A stretch of DNA of 64,000 bases from DATARR01 sp044868005. GTDB taxonomy: Bacteria > Acidobacteriota > Thermoanaerobaculia > Multivoradales > UBA5704. Positions 40,725 through 56,731 of this stretch are shown one piece after another. The notes below the pieces were generated by a model. That model made no database searches and was not told where the DNA came from. It saw only the letters and a list, made by a program, of their open reading frames with translations. The translations under genes were made by a program, and so were the position numbers. How positions within the stretch are numbered: the stretch's first letter is position 1; each line of letters starts with the position of its first letter. The DNA is taken from NCBI GenBank assembly GCA_044868005.1, contig JBIOVX010000163.1:1-64000 (forward strand). Reading direction: 5' to 3'.

Positions 40725-43700
40725 GCGAGCCCCTGACCAACCGCTCCGCCCTCTCCCGCGAGGAGAAGCTCGCCCTGCTGGCGCATCTGGCGCGGCAGAA
40801 GGAGCGCGCCGCGCGCACCTTCCCCCTCACCTTCGCCCAGCAGCGCCTCTGGTTCCTCGCCCGGCTCGAGCCGGAGAACCATGCCAACAACATCTTCCGG
40901 GCGGTCGTCTGGCGCGGCCCACTGCAGGCCGGCGCCCTGCGCCGCGCGCTCGCCGAGGTGGTGCGCCGTCACGAGTCGCTGCGCACCACCTTTCCCGAGG
41001 TGGACGGCGAGCCGCGGCAGAAGGTCGCTCCCGCCGCGGACCTGCCGCTGGCAGTGGAGGACTTGAGCGAGCGGCCGTTGGAGGAAGCGCGCCGGCGCGC
41101 CCGCGACCTGGCCGAGGCGGAGTCGCGCCGCAACTTCGATCTGGCGCGCGGACCGATGTTCCGCGCCTCTCTGCTGCGGCTGGCGGAGGAGGAGCACGTC
41201 CTCCTGCTCGCCATGCACCACATCGTCTCCGACGGCTGGTCCATGGGCCTGCTGTTCCGCGAGCTCACCGCTCTCTACCGCGCCTTCGCCGCCGGGCTTC
41301 CCTCGCCGTTGCCGGAGCCGGCAGTGCAGTATCCCGACTTCGCCCTCTGGCAGCGCGAGCGGCTGAGCGAGGAGCGCCTGGCCGCGGAGCTCGCCTGGTG
41401 GCGGCAGCGGCTCGCGGGCTTCCCCGATTACCTGGAGCTCCCCGGCGACCGCCCGCGGCCGGCCGGCGGCTCGTTCCGGGGCGCCGTCGAGCCGTTCGAG
41501 ATCCCGCGCCAGCTCTCGACGCAACTGCGAGAGCTGGCCCTGCGCGAGGGAGCGACGCCGTTCATGATTCTCCTCGCTGCCTTCGAGACCTTCCTCTACC
41601 GAATCAGCGGCCAGGAAGCGTTCCTGGTGGCCACCAACGTGGCCGGCCGTAACCGCACCGAGCTGGAAGGGGTGATCGGGTTTTTCACCGAGATCCTGCT
41701 GCTGCGCGCGCGGGCAGGCGGCGGCCTCACGTTCCGGGACCTGCTCTCCTGGGTGCGCCAGGACTCTCTCGATGCCCAGGCTCACCAGGAGCTTCCCTTC
41801 GAGCGCCTAGTCGAGGAGCTGCAGCCCGAGCGCCACCTCTCCCACAACCCGCTCTACCAGGTGCTGTTCGTGCTGCAGAACCTGCCGGGCGGCGGTGCCG
41901 TCGAGATCCCCGGGGTGGAGCTCGCCGGTCTGCCTTTGGAGCGCGGGCTGGCCAAGCTGGACCTGACCCTGGAGATGGCGGAGCGCGACGGCGTCTTCTC
42001 CGGCTACTTCGAGTACAACACCGACCTCTTCGACGGCGCGACCGTCGCCCGCATGGTCGGATATTTTCTCCAGCTCCTCGCCGGCATCGCCGACGGTGGA
42101 ATCGAGCGGCGGATCGGCGAGCTGCCGCTGCTCAGCGGCGAGGAGCGGCGGCGGGCGCTCACCGAGTGGAATCCGCGCTTCACCGGCGCTCCGGGACTGA
42201 TCCCCGAACGGATTTCCGAGCAGGCACGGCGCACCCCTGGCGCCCCGGCGGTTCTGTTCGGGGATGCTGCGCTCACTTACGCCGAGCTGGAAGTGGGCGC
42301 CAACCGGCTGGCCCGCGCCCTCCGCCGGTCGGGGGTGGGGCTGGACAGCGCAGTCGGCCTGTGCGTGGAGCGTTCCCTCGCGATGCCCTTGGCGATGCTC
42401 GGCATCCTCAAGGCCGGCGCGGCGTGGGTGCCGCTCGATCCCTCCTATCCGCGCGAGCGGACGGCGATGATCGTCGAGGACGCCGGCATCCAGGTGCTCC
42501 TAACCACCCGCGATCTCGCCGCCGGCCTGCCGGCCGGCGCGGCGCGGGTGCTCTGCCTCGACGCCGGCTTCGCGGACGGCGAGGACCCCTCGGTTCCCGA
42601 CTGGGAGATCCATCCGGAAGGGCTGGCCTACGTCATCTACACCTCCGGCACCACCGGCCGGCCGAAGGGAGTCGGCGTGCCGCACCGCTCGCTGGCCAAC
42701 CACGCCGCCTCCTGCGCCGAGCGCTACGGCCTCACGCCGCAGGACCGCGCCCTGCAGTTCACCTCGATCAGCTTCGACATCACCTCGGAGGAGATCTTCC
42801 CCACCTGGCTCGCCGGCGGCGCCGTGGTGCCCCGCCCTCCCGGGCTCTTCCCCTCCGTCGACGAGCTGCACGGCCTGATCGAGCGCCACGGCGTCACCAT
42901 CGCCAACCTGCCCACCGCCTACTGGCACGAGTGGGTGGGCGAGCTGGTGCGCGGCAGGGCACGGCCGCCAGCGCCGCTGCGCATGGTGATCGTCGGCACC
43001 GAGCAGGCCCTCCCCGAGCGCGTCGCCGAGTGGCTGGAGGTCGCCGGCGGCGTGCGCTGGATCAACGGCTACGCCTCCACCGAGGCCACCGTGACGGCCC
43101 TCACCTACGAGCCGGCCGCCGGCGACGCCGGCAGGCTGCACGCCGCGCCGCGGGTGCCGGTGGGGAAACCCATCCGCAACTGCCGGGTCTACGTGCTCGA
43201 CGCCGCCATGGAGCCGGTCCCCGTCGGCGTCGCCGGCGACGTCTACATCGGCGGCTCCAACGTCTCGCGCGGCTATCTCGGGTGGCCCGAGCGGACCGCC
43301 GCCAGCTTCCTGCCCGATCCGTTCGCCGGGGAGCTGGGCTACGGGGCCGGCCAGCGCCTCTACCGGCAGGGCGACCGCGGGCGCTATCTGCCGGACGGCA
43401 CCGTCGAGTGCCTCGGCCGCTCGGACTTCCAGGTGAAGGTGCGCGGCTTCCGCATCGAGCCCGGCGAGATCGAGGCGGCGGCGGCGCGCCATCCGGCGGT
43501 GGAGTCCTGCGTCGTGCTGCCCCACGAGGACGGCCCCGGCAACCGGCGGCTGGTGGCGTACGCGGCTCCCGTCCCCGGCCGCGCGCTGGAAGCCGAGGAG
43601 CTGCGCGCCTTCCTCAAGGAGTCGCTCCCCGACTACATGGTGCCGGCCGCTTTCGTCGTCCTCCCCGCGCTGCCACTCAACGTCAATGGCAAGGTGGACC

Positions 43701-46700
43701 GGCGGGCCCTCGCCCGCCTGGCGCCGGCGCCGGAGGCCGCCGCCGGCGGGGCCGGCGACGCTCCGCGCTCGCCCGCCGAGGAGCTGATCGCCGCCATCTG
43801 GGCCGAGCTGCTGCGCCGCGACCGCGTCGGCGTGCACGAAAGCTTCTTCGAGCTCGGCGGCCACTCGCTGCTCGCCATCCAGGCCATCTCGCGGATGCGC
43901 GAGGCGCTCGGCGTCGAGGTGCCGCTGCGTACGCTCTTCGAAGAGCCGACGGCCGCCGGCATCGCCGCCGCCGTCGAGGCCGCCCGCCGCGAAGAGACTG
44001 GCCTGGTGGCGCCGCCCGTCGTGCCCATACCGCGCGACCGGCCGCTCGTCTGCTCCTTCGCCCAGCAGCGGCTCTGGTTCCTCGACAAGCTGCTGCCCGG
44101 CGACGCGGCCTACAACATCCCGGTCGCCATCCGCTTCCAGGGGCCGCTGGACCTCGGTCTGCTGGGGCTCGCCCTGGCCGAGCTGGCGCGGCGGCACGAG
44201 TCGCTGCGCACCACCTTCGCCGCCGCGCCAGGCGGCCACCCGGTGCAGGTCGTCGCCGCCGCGCCGGCGGCCGCAGTGCCGCCGCGGGTGGATCTGCGGG
44301 GCCTGCCCCCGGCGGCGCGGGAGGCGGAAGCGCTCGACCGCCTGGCCGAGGAATCCCTGCGGCCGTTCGACCTCGCTCACGGGCCGCTGCTCCGGCCCTA
44401 TCTGTTCCAGCTCGGTGACGGGGACCTGCTGCTGTACTTCGCCATCCACCACATCGTCTGCGACGGTGTGTCGATCGCCATCCTGCTGCGCGAGCTGGTC
44501 ACCCTCTACGGCGCCTTCGCGCACGGCGCCGGCTCGCCGCTGGCGGAGCTCGCCGTGCAGTACGCCGACTTCGCCGCCTGGCAGCGGGCCTGGCTGCAGG
44601 GCGAGGTGCTGGCGAAGCAGGTCGACTACTGGCGCCGGCAGCTCGCCGGCGCGCCCGCGGTCATCGAGCTGCCGACCGACCGGCCACGGCCGGCGGTACA
44701 GACCGCGCACGGCGCCCGCCACTACTTCTCGCTGCCGGCGGCCCTGGTAGGGGACCTCGCGGCGCTCGGCCGCGGCGAGCGGTGCACGCTGTTCATGGCC
44801 TTCCAGGGAGCGCTCAACGCCCTGCTCGGCCGCTACTGCGGACAGGAGGACGTGCTCGTCGGCTGGCCCATCGCCGGCCGTAACCGCACCGAGCTGGAAG
44901 GCATGATCGGCTTCCTCGCCAACATCCTGGTATTGCGCACCGACCTGCGGGGAGAGCCCGGCTTCCGGCGGATCCTGGCGCGGGTGCGGGAGGCCGCGCT
45001 GGGCGCCTATGCGCACCAGGACCTCCCCTTCGAGCAACTGGTCGAGGAGCTGCGCCCCGAGCGCCACCTCTCCCACAACCCGATCTTCCAGGTCTTCTTC
45101 GTGCTCCATCCGGGCGCCGCCGGCCCTCTGGAGCTGCCCGGGGTCGGCGTCAGCGTGCCCTCGATCGACAACCGCACGGCGCGCGGCGACCTCCTGGTGT
45201 CCCTCTCCGAGGCGCGCGACGGCCTCACCGGCATGGTCGAGTACAACACCGATCTCTTCGACGCATCGACCGTCGAGCGGCTGGCGGGCCACTTCGTCAA
45301 CCTGATGCACGCCGTGCTGGCGGACGCGGAGACGGCGGTGGCGGCGCTCCCCATCCTCGGCGCGGACGAGCGGCGGCAGATCGTCGAGACCTGGAATGCC
45401 ACGGCGGCGCCCTATCCGGACGCCTGCGTCCACCAGCTCTTCGAGGCGCAGGCGGCGCGCTCGCCCGGCGCGGCCGCCCTCGTCTTCGAGGCGGACGGCG
45501 AGAGCCTGACCTACGGCGAGCTCAACGCGCGCGCCAACCGGCTGGCGCACCGGCTGCGGATGGAAGGCGTCGGACCCGGCGCGCTGGTGGGGCTCTGCCT
45601 CGAACGCTCGCCGGAGATGGTGGTCGCCCTGCTGGCGGTGCTCAAGGCCGGCGGCGCGTACGTGCCGCTCGATCCCACCTATCCGCCGGACCGCCTCTCG
45701 TTCGTGCTCGAGGACTGCGGCGCCCGCGTGCTCCTCACCCAGGCCGAGCTGCGTTACGAGCTGCCCTCGGGCGATCTCACGGTGATCGAGGTCGAGCCCG
45801 GCGAGGCGGCCAACGCCTGCGAGAGCGCCGCCGATCCCGCGCCGCTCGCCGGTCCGGAGGATCTGGCCTACGTCATCTACACCTCGGGCTCCACGGGCCG
45901 GCCGAAGGGGGTCGAGGTGCGCCACGCGGGCGTCGTCAACTTCCTCACCTCCATGGGGCTGTGCCCGGGCCTGACGGCGGCGGACTCCCTGCTCGCGGTG
46001 ACCACCATCTCGTTCGACATCGCGGGCCTGGAGCTCTACCTGCCGCTCGCCGTCGGAGCGCGCGTGGTGCTGGCGCGTCGCGACACCGCCGCCGACGGCG
46101 CGCTTCTCGCGGCCCTCCTCGCCTCCTCGGGCGCTACCGTGATGCAGGCGACACCGGCCACCTGGCGGCTGCTCCTCGCCGCCGGCTGGCGCGGCACGCC
46201 GCAGCTCAAGGTCCTCTGCGGCGGTGAGGCGCTGCCGCCGGACCTCGCGGGCGAGCTGCTCTCCCGCACCGCGTCGCTGTGGAACGTCTACGGGCCGACC
46301 GAGACGACCATCTGGTCCACCGTCGAGCCGGTGACGGCAGCGGCGACGAGCGGCGCGCTGCCGATCGGCCGTCCGATCGCCAACACCGGGATCCACCTGC
46401 TCGACCGCCACCTGCAGCCGGTGCCCGTGGGCGTCGCCGGCGAGCTGTACATCGGCGGCGCGGGAGTGGCCCGCGGCTATCTCCGGCGGCCCGCCCTGAC
46501 GGCGGAGCGGTTCGTGCCCGATCCGTTCGGCGCCTCGCCGGGCGCGCGCCTCTACCGCACCGGCGACCTCGCCCGGCAGCTGCCGGACGGCCGCGTGGTC
46601 TACCTCGGCCGCACCGACTTCCAGGTCAAGGTGCGAGGCTTCCGCATCGAGCTGGGCGAGATCGAAGCCGTCCTCTCGCGGCACCCGGCCGTCGCGCAGT

Positions 46701-47244
46701 GCGCCGTCGCGGTGCGCGAGGAGGCGCCCGGCAACCCGCAGCTCACGGCCTACTGGGTCGCCGCCGAGGGGCGGGCCGCGAGCGTGGGCAACCTGCGGGC
46801 GGCCTTGCGCGAGGAGCTGCCCGACTACATGATTCCCGCGCTTTTCATCGCCCTGCCGGCGCTGCCGCTCACCCCCAACGGCAAGGTGGACCGCAAGGCC
46901 CTGCCCGCGCCCGACGGCGGCAGACCGGATCTCGGCCGCGAGTACGTGGCGCCGCAAGGGCCGGTGCAGGAGCGGCTCGCCGCCATCTGGGCCGAGGTGC
47001 TGCGCCGCGACCGCGTGGGAGCCGACGACAACTTCTTCGAGCTGGGCGGACACTCGCTGATGGCCACCCAGGTGCTCTCCCGCATCCAGGAGGCCTTCGG
47101 TGTGGAGCTGCCCCTGCGCGCGCTCTTCGATCGCCCGACAGTGGCCGGCCTCGCCGAAGCGATCATCCAACAAGAACTGGAGCGGGCCGACGCGGATGCG
47201 CTGACGAAGCTGCTGGCCGAGCTCGAGACCATGGAGATGAAGTG

Positions 47245-47245
<1 letters not shown>
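40721..47245 (+). CDS. NRPS4: two modules (C-A-PCP-C-A-PCP), second activates Gly
   Basis: 2174 residues; GGAGGGGAG precedes the ATG at 40721, which overlaps the hydroxylase stop. The N-terminal helix SREEKLALLAHLARQK leads into C10 (TFAQQRLWFL near 36; HHIVSDGWS near 166). A10 has YTSGTTGRPKG (near 639) and FDITSEEIF; the by-eye code DIENIGGVTK groups with the Glu-239 type, often basic substrates. Its A5 core reads NGYASTEAT where NxYGPTE is normal. PCP10 has GGHSLLA near 1044. C11 has HHIVCDGVS near 1243. A11 (core near 1719) reads DILQLGVIWK, matching the glycine code, with the FDIAGLELYLPL and MQATPATWRLL context usual for Gly. PCP11 has GGHSLMA near 2106. No tailoring domains. M11 is very similar to the single module of NRPS5, suggesting duplication. 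The stop overlaps the NRPS5 start (TGATG). Confidence 0.94.
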
Positions 47246-51861
<4,616 letters not shown>

Positions 51862-51893
51862 TGCGGGGCCGAACCCTTTCCCTTGGAGATCTC

Positions 51894-54158
51894 ATGAGAC
51901 GAAGAACCCTCACCGTCCAGGCCGGGCTGCTCGCGGGCCTCCTCTTCGCCCCGGCCCCGCCCGCCGGCGCCCAGGAGCCCGCGCCGGCGCCCGCGAGCGC
52001 CATCCGCCGCTTCGAGGTCTCGCCCGCCACCGGGCCGATCAAGATCGACGGCGTGCTCGACGAGCCCGCCTGGAGCGCGGCCACCGTCATCGACCTGCCC
52101 TTCGAATGGTTCCCCGGCGACAACGTCAAGCCCCAGGTCGAGACCCAGGGACTGATCACCTTCGACAGCGAAAACCTCTACGTCGCCTTCAAGGCCCACG
52201 ACCCCCAGCCGTCGGCCATCCGCGCCCGGCTGATGGACCGCGACTCCCTCGGCACCTTCATCCAGGACGACGCCGTCGGCTTCAACCTCGACACCTTCAA
52301 CGACGAGCGGCGCGCCTTCCAGTTCCGCGTCAACCCCCTGGGCGTGCAGGTGGACGGCGTCTTCAGCGAGATCGACTCCAAGGAGGACTTCGCCTGGGAT
52401 GCCATCTGGTCCTCGCAGGCGCGGCTGACCGAGGAAGGGTACGTGGTGGAGATCGCGGTGCCCTTCCGGCAGATCCGCTTCCAGCGCACCGACGGGCCGC
52501 AGACCTGGGGGATCGAGCTCTTCCGCAACTATCCGCGCAACGTCCGCTACCGCATCTCCTCGCGCTACACCGACCGCGCCAAGGACTGCGTCCTCTGCCA
52601 GGAGAACAAGATCACCGGCTTCCAGGGGCTGGCCCCCGGCCGCAACCTGGAGGTCACGCCGACGTTGACCACTACGCGCACCGACACCCTGGACGACTTC
52701 CCCGACGGCAGCCTGCAACAAGGCGACGAGGAGTACGAGCCCGGCGTCACCGCGCGCTGGGGCGTCACGCCCAACATGACGCTCAACGCCACCCTCAATC
52801 CCGACTTCTCGCAGGTCGAGGCGGACGTGGCCCAACTCGACATCAACACCCGCTTCGCCCTCTTCTTCCCCGAGAAACGGCCGTTCTTCCTCGAGGGCGC
52901 CGATATCTTCCTCATGCCGCTGGAGGCCGTCTTTACCCGCACCGTGGCGGATCCGCGCTGGGGCGCCAAGCTGGGCGGCAAGGAGGGCCTCAACGCCTTC
53001 AACCTGTTCGTCGCCCAGGACCGCATCAACAACCTGATCATCCCCTCCAACCAGGAATCGCGCTTCGCCTTCCTCGACGAGGACGTCGACTCCGGCGTGC
53101 TGCGCTACCGGCGCGACATCGGCGAGCGCTCGGCTCTCGGCGTCCTCTACACCGGCCGCGAGTCCGACGACTACCACAACCGCGTCGGCGGCCTGGACGG
53201 CTTCCTCCGCTTCACACCCTCCGACACCGTGCGCGTGCAGTACCTGCGCTCCGACACCCTCTATCCGAGGTCGGTAGCCCTTCTCCACGATCAGAGCCTG
53301 GACGCCTTCGGCGGCTATGGCCTGCAGGCCCAATACGACCACTTCGCCAAGGTGTGGAAGGGCTTCGCGCGCTATCAGGACCTCGATCCCGGCTTCCGCG
53401 CCGACAGCGGCTTCATCCCGCGCGTCGACGTGCGCACCGGCGAGGCGCAGTACGAGCGGTTCTTCTACGGCACCAAGGAGTCCTGGTACGCGCAGGCGAG
53501 CGTCGGGCTGCGCGGCCTGCGCACCGAGGACCACGACGGCCTGCTGACCGATCAGAACTTCGAGCTGTTCGGCAACTTGAACGGACCGCGGCAGTCGATC
53601 GTCCAGTTGAGCCTGCAACAGAACAAGGAGTTTTTCGACGGCACCACCTTCGACATCAGCCGGCAGACCCTGTTCTTCCAGTTCAACCCCACCGGCCGGC
53701 TCCGCCTCGCCTTCTTCACCCGCCTCGGCGACGAGATCGACTTCGCCAACTCCCGGCTCGGCGACGCCACGGTGCTCGAGGGCTTCGCGCAGATGCGCCT
53801 CGGCAGCCACCTCGACGTGCAGCTCGACTACCTGATCCAGCAGCTCGACGTCGACGGCGGCCAGCTCTTCGACGCGCGCCTCGCCCAGAGCCGGATCGTC
53901 TACCAGTTCAACGTCCGCACCTTCGTGCGCGCCATCCTGCAGTACCAGGACCTCAGCCGCAACACCGACCTGTACCTGGCGCCCGTGCGGCCCAAGGAGG
54001 AGGAATTCTTCGGCCAGTTCCTCTTCTCCTACAAGCTGAACCCGCAGACCGTGCTCTTCCTGGGCTACACCGACGGCCGCTTCGGCCTGCAGAACGTCGA
54101 TCTCACGCAGACGGACCGCACCTTCTTCCTCAAGGTCGGTTACGCCTTGCTGTTCTAG
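51894..54158 (+). CDS. CBM9-like / DUF5916 outer-membrane barrel protein
   Basis: 754 residues from the ATG at 51894, preceded by GGAG at good spacing and followed by a clean signal peptide (RRRTLTVQAGLLAGLLFAP to AGAQ). An in-frame ATG at 51861 overlaps the NRPS5 stop (TGATG) and would add 11 residues, so translation may be coupled. Residues of about 45-220 are a carbohydrate-binding-module-9-like domain (IDGVLDEPAWSAAT, DNLYVAFKA-type strands, WGIELFRNYPRN). The rest matches DUF5916, a beta-barrel type region with FFPEKRPFFLEGADIF and many alternating strands, ending in the aromatic KVGYALLF. Such proteins are common in Acidobacteriota and Bacteroidota; their function is not established. 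Its position between NRPS5 and the methyltransferase/MFS genes suggests outer-membrane passage of the peptide, which is inference. Confidence 0.85.
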   Translation: MRRRTLTVQAGLLAGLLFAPAPPAGAQEPAPAPASAIRRFEVSPATGPIKIDGVLDEPAWSAATVIDLPFEWFPGDNVKPQVETQGLITFDSENLYVAFKAHDPQPSAIRARLMDRDSLGTFIQDDAVGFNLDTFNDERRAFQFRVNPLGVQVDGVFSEIDSKEDFAWDAIWSSQARLTEEGYVVEIAVPFRQIRFQRTDGPQTWGIELFRNYPRNVRYRISSRYTDRAKDCVLCQENKITGFQGLAPGRNLEVTPTLTTTRTDTLDDFPDGSLQQGDEEYEPGVTARWGVTPNMTLNATLNPDFSQVEADVAQLDINTRFALFFPEKRPFFLEGADIFLMPLEAVFTRTVADPRWGAKLGGKEGLNAFNLFVAQDRINNLIIPSNQESRFAFLDEDVDSGVLRYRRDIGERSALGVLYTGRESDDYHNRVGGLDGFLRFTPSDTVRVQYLRSDTLYPRSVALLHDQSLDAFGGYGLQAQYDHFAKVWKGFARYQDLDPGFRADSGFIPRVDVRTGEAQYERFFYGTKESWYAQASVGLRGLRTEDHDGLLTDQNFELFGNLNGPRQSIVQLSLQQNKEFFDGTTFDISRQTLFFQFNPTGRLRLAFFTRLGDEIDFANSRLGDATVLEGFAQMRLGSHLDVQLDYLIQQLDVDGGQLFDARLAQSRIVYQFNVRTFVRAILQYQDLSRNTDLYLAPVRPKEEEFFGQFLFSYKLNPQTVLFLGYTDGRFGLQNVDLTQTDRTFFLKVGYALLF

Positions 54159-54168
54159 GAACCCCGGG

Positions 54169-55311
54169 ATGCCGACGCCAACCGTCGCCGAAGAGGCGCA
54201 CCTGCTGCGCTGGCGCACGTTGTGGAGCGAGGTCTACGGACGGAGCGAGCCGCCGCGCGACCCCTCGCTCCACCTCGCCGGCTGGATCAGCAGCTACACG
54301 GGCATGCCGATCCGCGAAGCGGAAATGCGGGAGTGGGTGGAGCGCACCGTCGCGCGCCTGCTCGACCCGCCGCCGCGCCGCCTGCTGGAGATCGGCTGCG
54401 GCACCGGCATGCTCCTGCTGCGCACGGCCCGCCACTGCGCCGAGGCCGTCGCCACCGACTTCTCGGCGGAGGCTCTCGCCTGGGTGCGCGGCCGCCTCGA
54501 CGCCGAAGGGCTCTCGCACGTCACCCTGCTGCAGCGGCCGGCCGGCGATTTCACGGGGCTCGACGAACCGCGCTTCGACCTCGTCGTCCTCAACTCGGTC
54601 GTGCAGTACTTCCCCGGGCTCGACTACCTCCTGTGCGTGCTGGCGGGAGCGGTCTCGGCGGCGGCTCCCGGCGGCCGCATCTTCCTGGGCGACCTGCGCA
54701 GCCTGCCGCTGCTCGAGGTCTTCCACGCCTCCGTGCAACTGCAGCAGGCGGATGAGGCGACGCCGCTCGGCGAGCTGCGCGAGCGGATCGCGCTGGCGGT
54801 GGGCCAGGAGCAGGAGCTGCTCGTCGATCCGGCCCTGTTCGCCAGCCTGGACGAGATGCCGGGGATCGCCCGCGCCGAGATCCAGCTCAAGCGCGGCCGC
54901 TCCCGCAACGAGCTGACCCGCTTCCGCTACGATGCCATCCTCCACCTCGACGGTGGGAGCATCGCGCGGCGGCAACCCGAGGCCTGGCTCGACTGGGGAG
55001 ACCCTGACGCTACGCCCGCAGGGATTCGCCGGCTCCTGGCGAACCGAGCGCTGCCGTCGCTCGGCGTCCGCCGGGTGCCCAACGCGCGCCTGGCCGCTGA
55101 AATCGAAGCCGTGCGGCTTCTCCAGGAAGACGGAACGCTGCGGACCGTCGGCGATCTGCAGCAGGCCCTGCGCCGAGCCCGGCCCACCGGCATGGAACCG
55201 GAGGAATTCTGGGACCTCCAGCGGGAGCTGCCATATCGGATCGAAATCAAGTGGACGGAGAACGGCGCCGACGGCGCCTACGACGTGCTCCTCCACGCCA
55301 TGGAACCTTGA
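54169..55311 (+). CDS. Stand-alone NRPS-type SAM-dependent methyltransferase
   Basis: 380 residues. It has a class I methyltransferase core: LLEIGCGTGMLLLRTARHC (motif I, about residue 70), VATDFSAEAL, FDLVVLNSVVQYFPG and APGGRIFLGDLRSLPLLE. The phrases FHASVQLQQAD, LKRGRSRNELTRFRYDA and the end VPNARL, LPYRIE are those of the N-methyltransferase domains normally inserted inside NRPS adenylation domains. Here the domain is a separate protein and no adenylation domain in the window contains one. It therefore probably methylates an aminoacyl- or peptidyl-carrier substrate (N-, possibly C- or O-) in trans. It lies 10 bases after the DUF5916 gene and 19 bases before the MFS gene. Target residue unknown. 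Confidence 0.85.
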   Translation: MPTPTVAEEAHLLRWRTLWSEVYGRSEPPRDPSLHLAGWISSYTGMPIREAEMREWVERTVARLLDPPPRRLLEIGCGTGMLLLRTARHCAEAVATDFSAEALAWVRGRLDAEGLSHVTLLQRPAGDFTGLDEPRFDLVVLNSVVQYFPGLDYLLCVLAGAVSAAAPGGRIFLGDLRSLPLLEVFHASVQLQQADEATPLGELRERIALAVGQEQELLVDPALFASLDEMPGIARAEIQLKRGRSRNELTRFRYDAILHLDGGSIARRQPEAWLDWGDPDATPAGIRRLLANRALPSLGVRRVPNARLAAEIEAVRLLQEDGTLRTVGDLQQALRRARPTGMEPEEFWDLQRELPYRIEIKWTENGADGAYDVLLHAMEP

Positions 55312-55330
55312 ACCGTAGGAGAGGATACCC

Positions 55331-56728
55331 ATGTCAGACAGCCAGCCCGAGAAGGGCATACAGACCTTCAGCATCATCTGGTTCGGCCAGCTCGTTTCGC
55401 TGCTCGGCTCCGGGCTCACCAGCTTCGCCCTCGGCATCTGGGCGCTGGAGCGCTCCGGCTCCGTCACCCAGTACACCCTGATCATCCTCTGCGCCAGCCT
55501 GCCGGCGATCGTCATCGCGCCCTTCGCCGGTGCGCTGGTGGACCGTTGGGACCGCCGCAAGGTGATGTTCTGGACCGACCTGGGGCCCGCCGTCATCACG
55601 CTCTCCTACGCCTTCCTGCTCTGGCGCGGCGAGCTGCACGTGTGGCACATCTACATCGGAGCTTTCGTCAGCTCCATCTTCAGCACCTTCCAGTGGCCGG
55701 CGTACATCTCGGCCATCACCATGCTGGTCGACCGCAGCCAGTACGGGCGCGTCAACGGCATGCTGGAGTTCGGCCAGGCGGGCACCACGATCGCGGCGCC
55801 GGCGCTCGCCGGCCTCATGCTCGCCGTGATGAACATCTGGGGCGTGCTGCTGGTGGACTTCGCCACCTTCCTCTTCGCCGCCGCCACGCTGCTCCTCGTC
55901 CGCATCCCGCGCCCCGAGGTCAGCGCCGAGGGCCGCCGGGCCAAGGGCTCCATCTGGAAAGAGGCCGCCTTCGGATGGACGTTCATCCGCGAGCGTCCGG
56001 GACTGTTCAACCTCCTGCTCTTCTTCGCGGTGCTCAACTTCGCCCTCTGCGCCTGCGGCGTGGCCATCCTGCCCATGGTGCTGGCGTTCACCGGCTCGAA
56101 GGCGGCGGTGGGCACCATCATGTCGCTCGTCGGCGTCGGTATGCTGATCGGGGGTGCCATCATGACCGCCACGGGCGGACCCAAGCCGCGCATCTACGGC
56201 GTGCTCGGAGTCGGCCTGCTGATCAGCGTCTGCTTCGTGCTGGTGGGGCTCAAACCCTCGCTCTTCCTGGTCGGCGCGGGCGTGCTGATCTGGTACATCG
56301 GGCTGCCCATCCAGAACGCTTCCAGCACGGCGATCTGGCAGAGCAAGACGCCGCCCGACGTCCAGGGGCGGGTCTTCGCCACGCGCCGCATGATCGCGCA
56401 GTTCACCACCCCGATCGGCGACTTCAGCGCCGGCCCGCTGGCCGACAAGGTGTTCATCCCCCTGCTCATGCCGGGCGGCGCCCTGGCGGACACCTGGGTC
56501 GGCCGCGTGGTGGGCGTAGGCTACGGCCGCGGCATCGGCCTCATGTTCCTCACCATGGCGCTGATCCCGGGGCTGGCCGCCCTCTGGGGCTTCCTCAATC
56601 CGCGGGTGCGCAACGTCGAGACGGAGCTGCCGGACGCTCCCAAGAGGGAGGCCCCGGCACCGCCGCCGCAGGAGGCCGCGGAACCGGCCGCCGCCGGCGA
56701 ACCGGAGGCCGCCGCCGCTCAGGCCTGA
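55331..56728 (+). CDS. MFS transporter, probable peptide exporter
   Basis: 465 residues, AGGAGAGG before the ATG. The hydrophobic profile fits 12 membrane segments with the MFS signature between helices 2 and 3 (GALVDRWDRRKVMFWTD). A cytoplasmic tail of about 40 residues is rich in Ala, Pro and Glu. The opening (TFSIIWFGQLVSLLGSGLTSFALG) is that of the drug/siderophore efflux group often found next to NRPS genes (EntS-like). It is the last gene of the NRPS run, so its likely job is export of, or self-protection from, the peptide. A hairpin repeat follows the stop and separates it from convergent genes. Substrate inferred from context only. Confidence 0.88.
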   Translation: MSDSQPEKGIQTFSIIWFGQLVSLLGSGLTSFALGIWALERSGSVTQYTLIILCASLPAIVIAPFAGALVDRWDRRKVMFWTDLGPAVITLSYAFLLWRGELHVWHIYIGAFVSSIFSTFQWPAYISAITMLVDRSQYGRVNGMLEFGQAGTTIAAPALAGLMLAVMNIWGVLLVDFATFLFAAATLLLVRIPRPEVSAEGRRAKGSIWKEAAFGWTFIRERPGLFNLLLFFAVLNFALCACGVAILPMVLAFTGSKAAVGTIMSLVGVGMLIGGAIMTATGGPKPRIYGVLGVGLLISVCFVLVGLKPSLFLVGAGVLIWYIGLPIQNASSTAIWQSKTPPDVQGRVFATRRMIAQFTTPIGDFSAGPLADKVFIPLLMPGGALADTWVGRVVGVGYGRGIGLMFLTMALIPGLAALWGFLNPRVRNVETELPDAPKREAPAPPPQEAAEPAAAGEPEAAAAQA

Positions 56729-56731
56729 GCG

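Noticed and set aside
42500..47173. 1557-codon minus-strand open frame inside NRPS4 (and a similar 1500-codon one at 34303-38805)
   Set aside because: Both recur wherever NRPS modules occur, which is what antisense frames of repeated GC-rich coding do. No ribosome binding site or domain seen.
46279..47244. Upstream extension of the NRPS5 frame
   Set aside because: The first 322 codons overlap the A11-PCP11 coding of NRPS4 in another frame and are low complexity; the TGATG start at 47245 is followed directly by a typical N-terminal helix and C domain.
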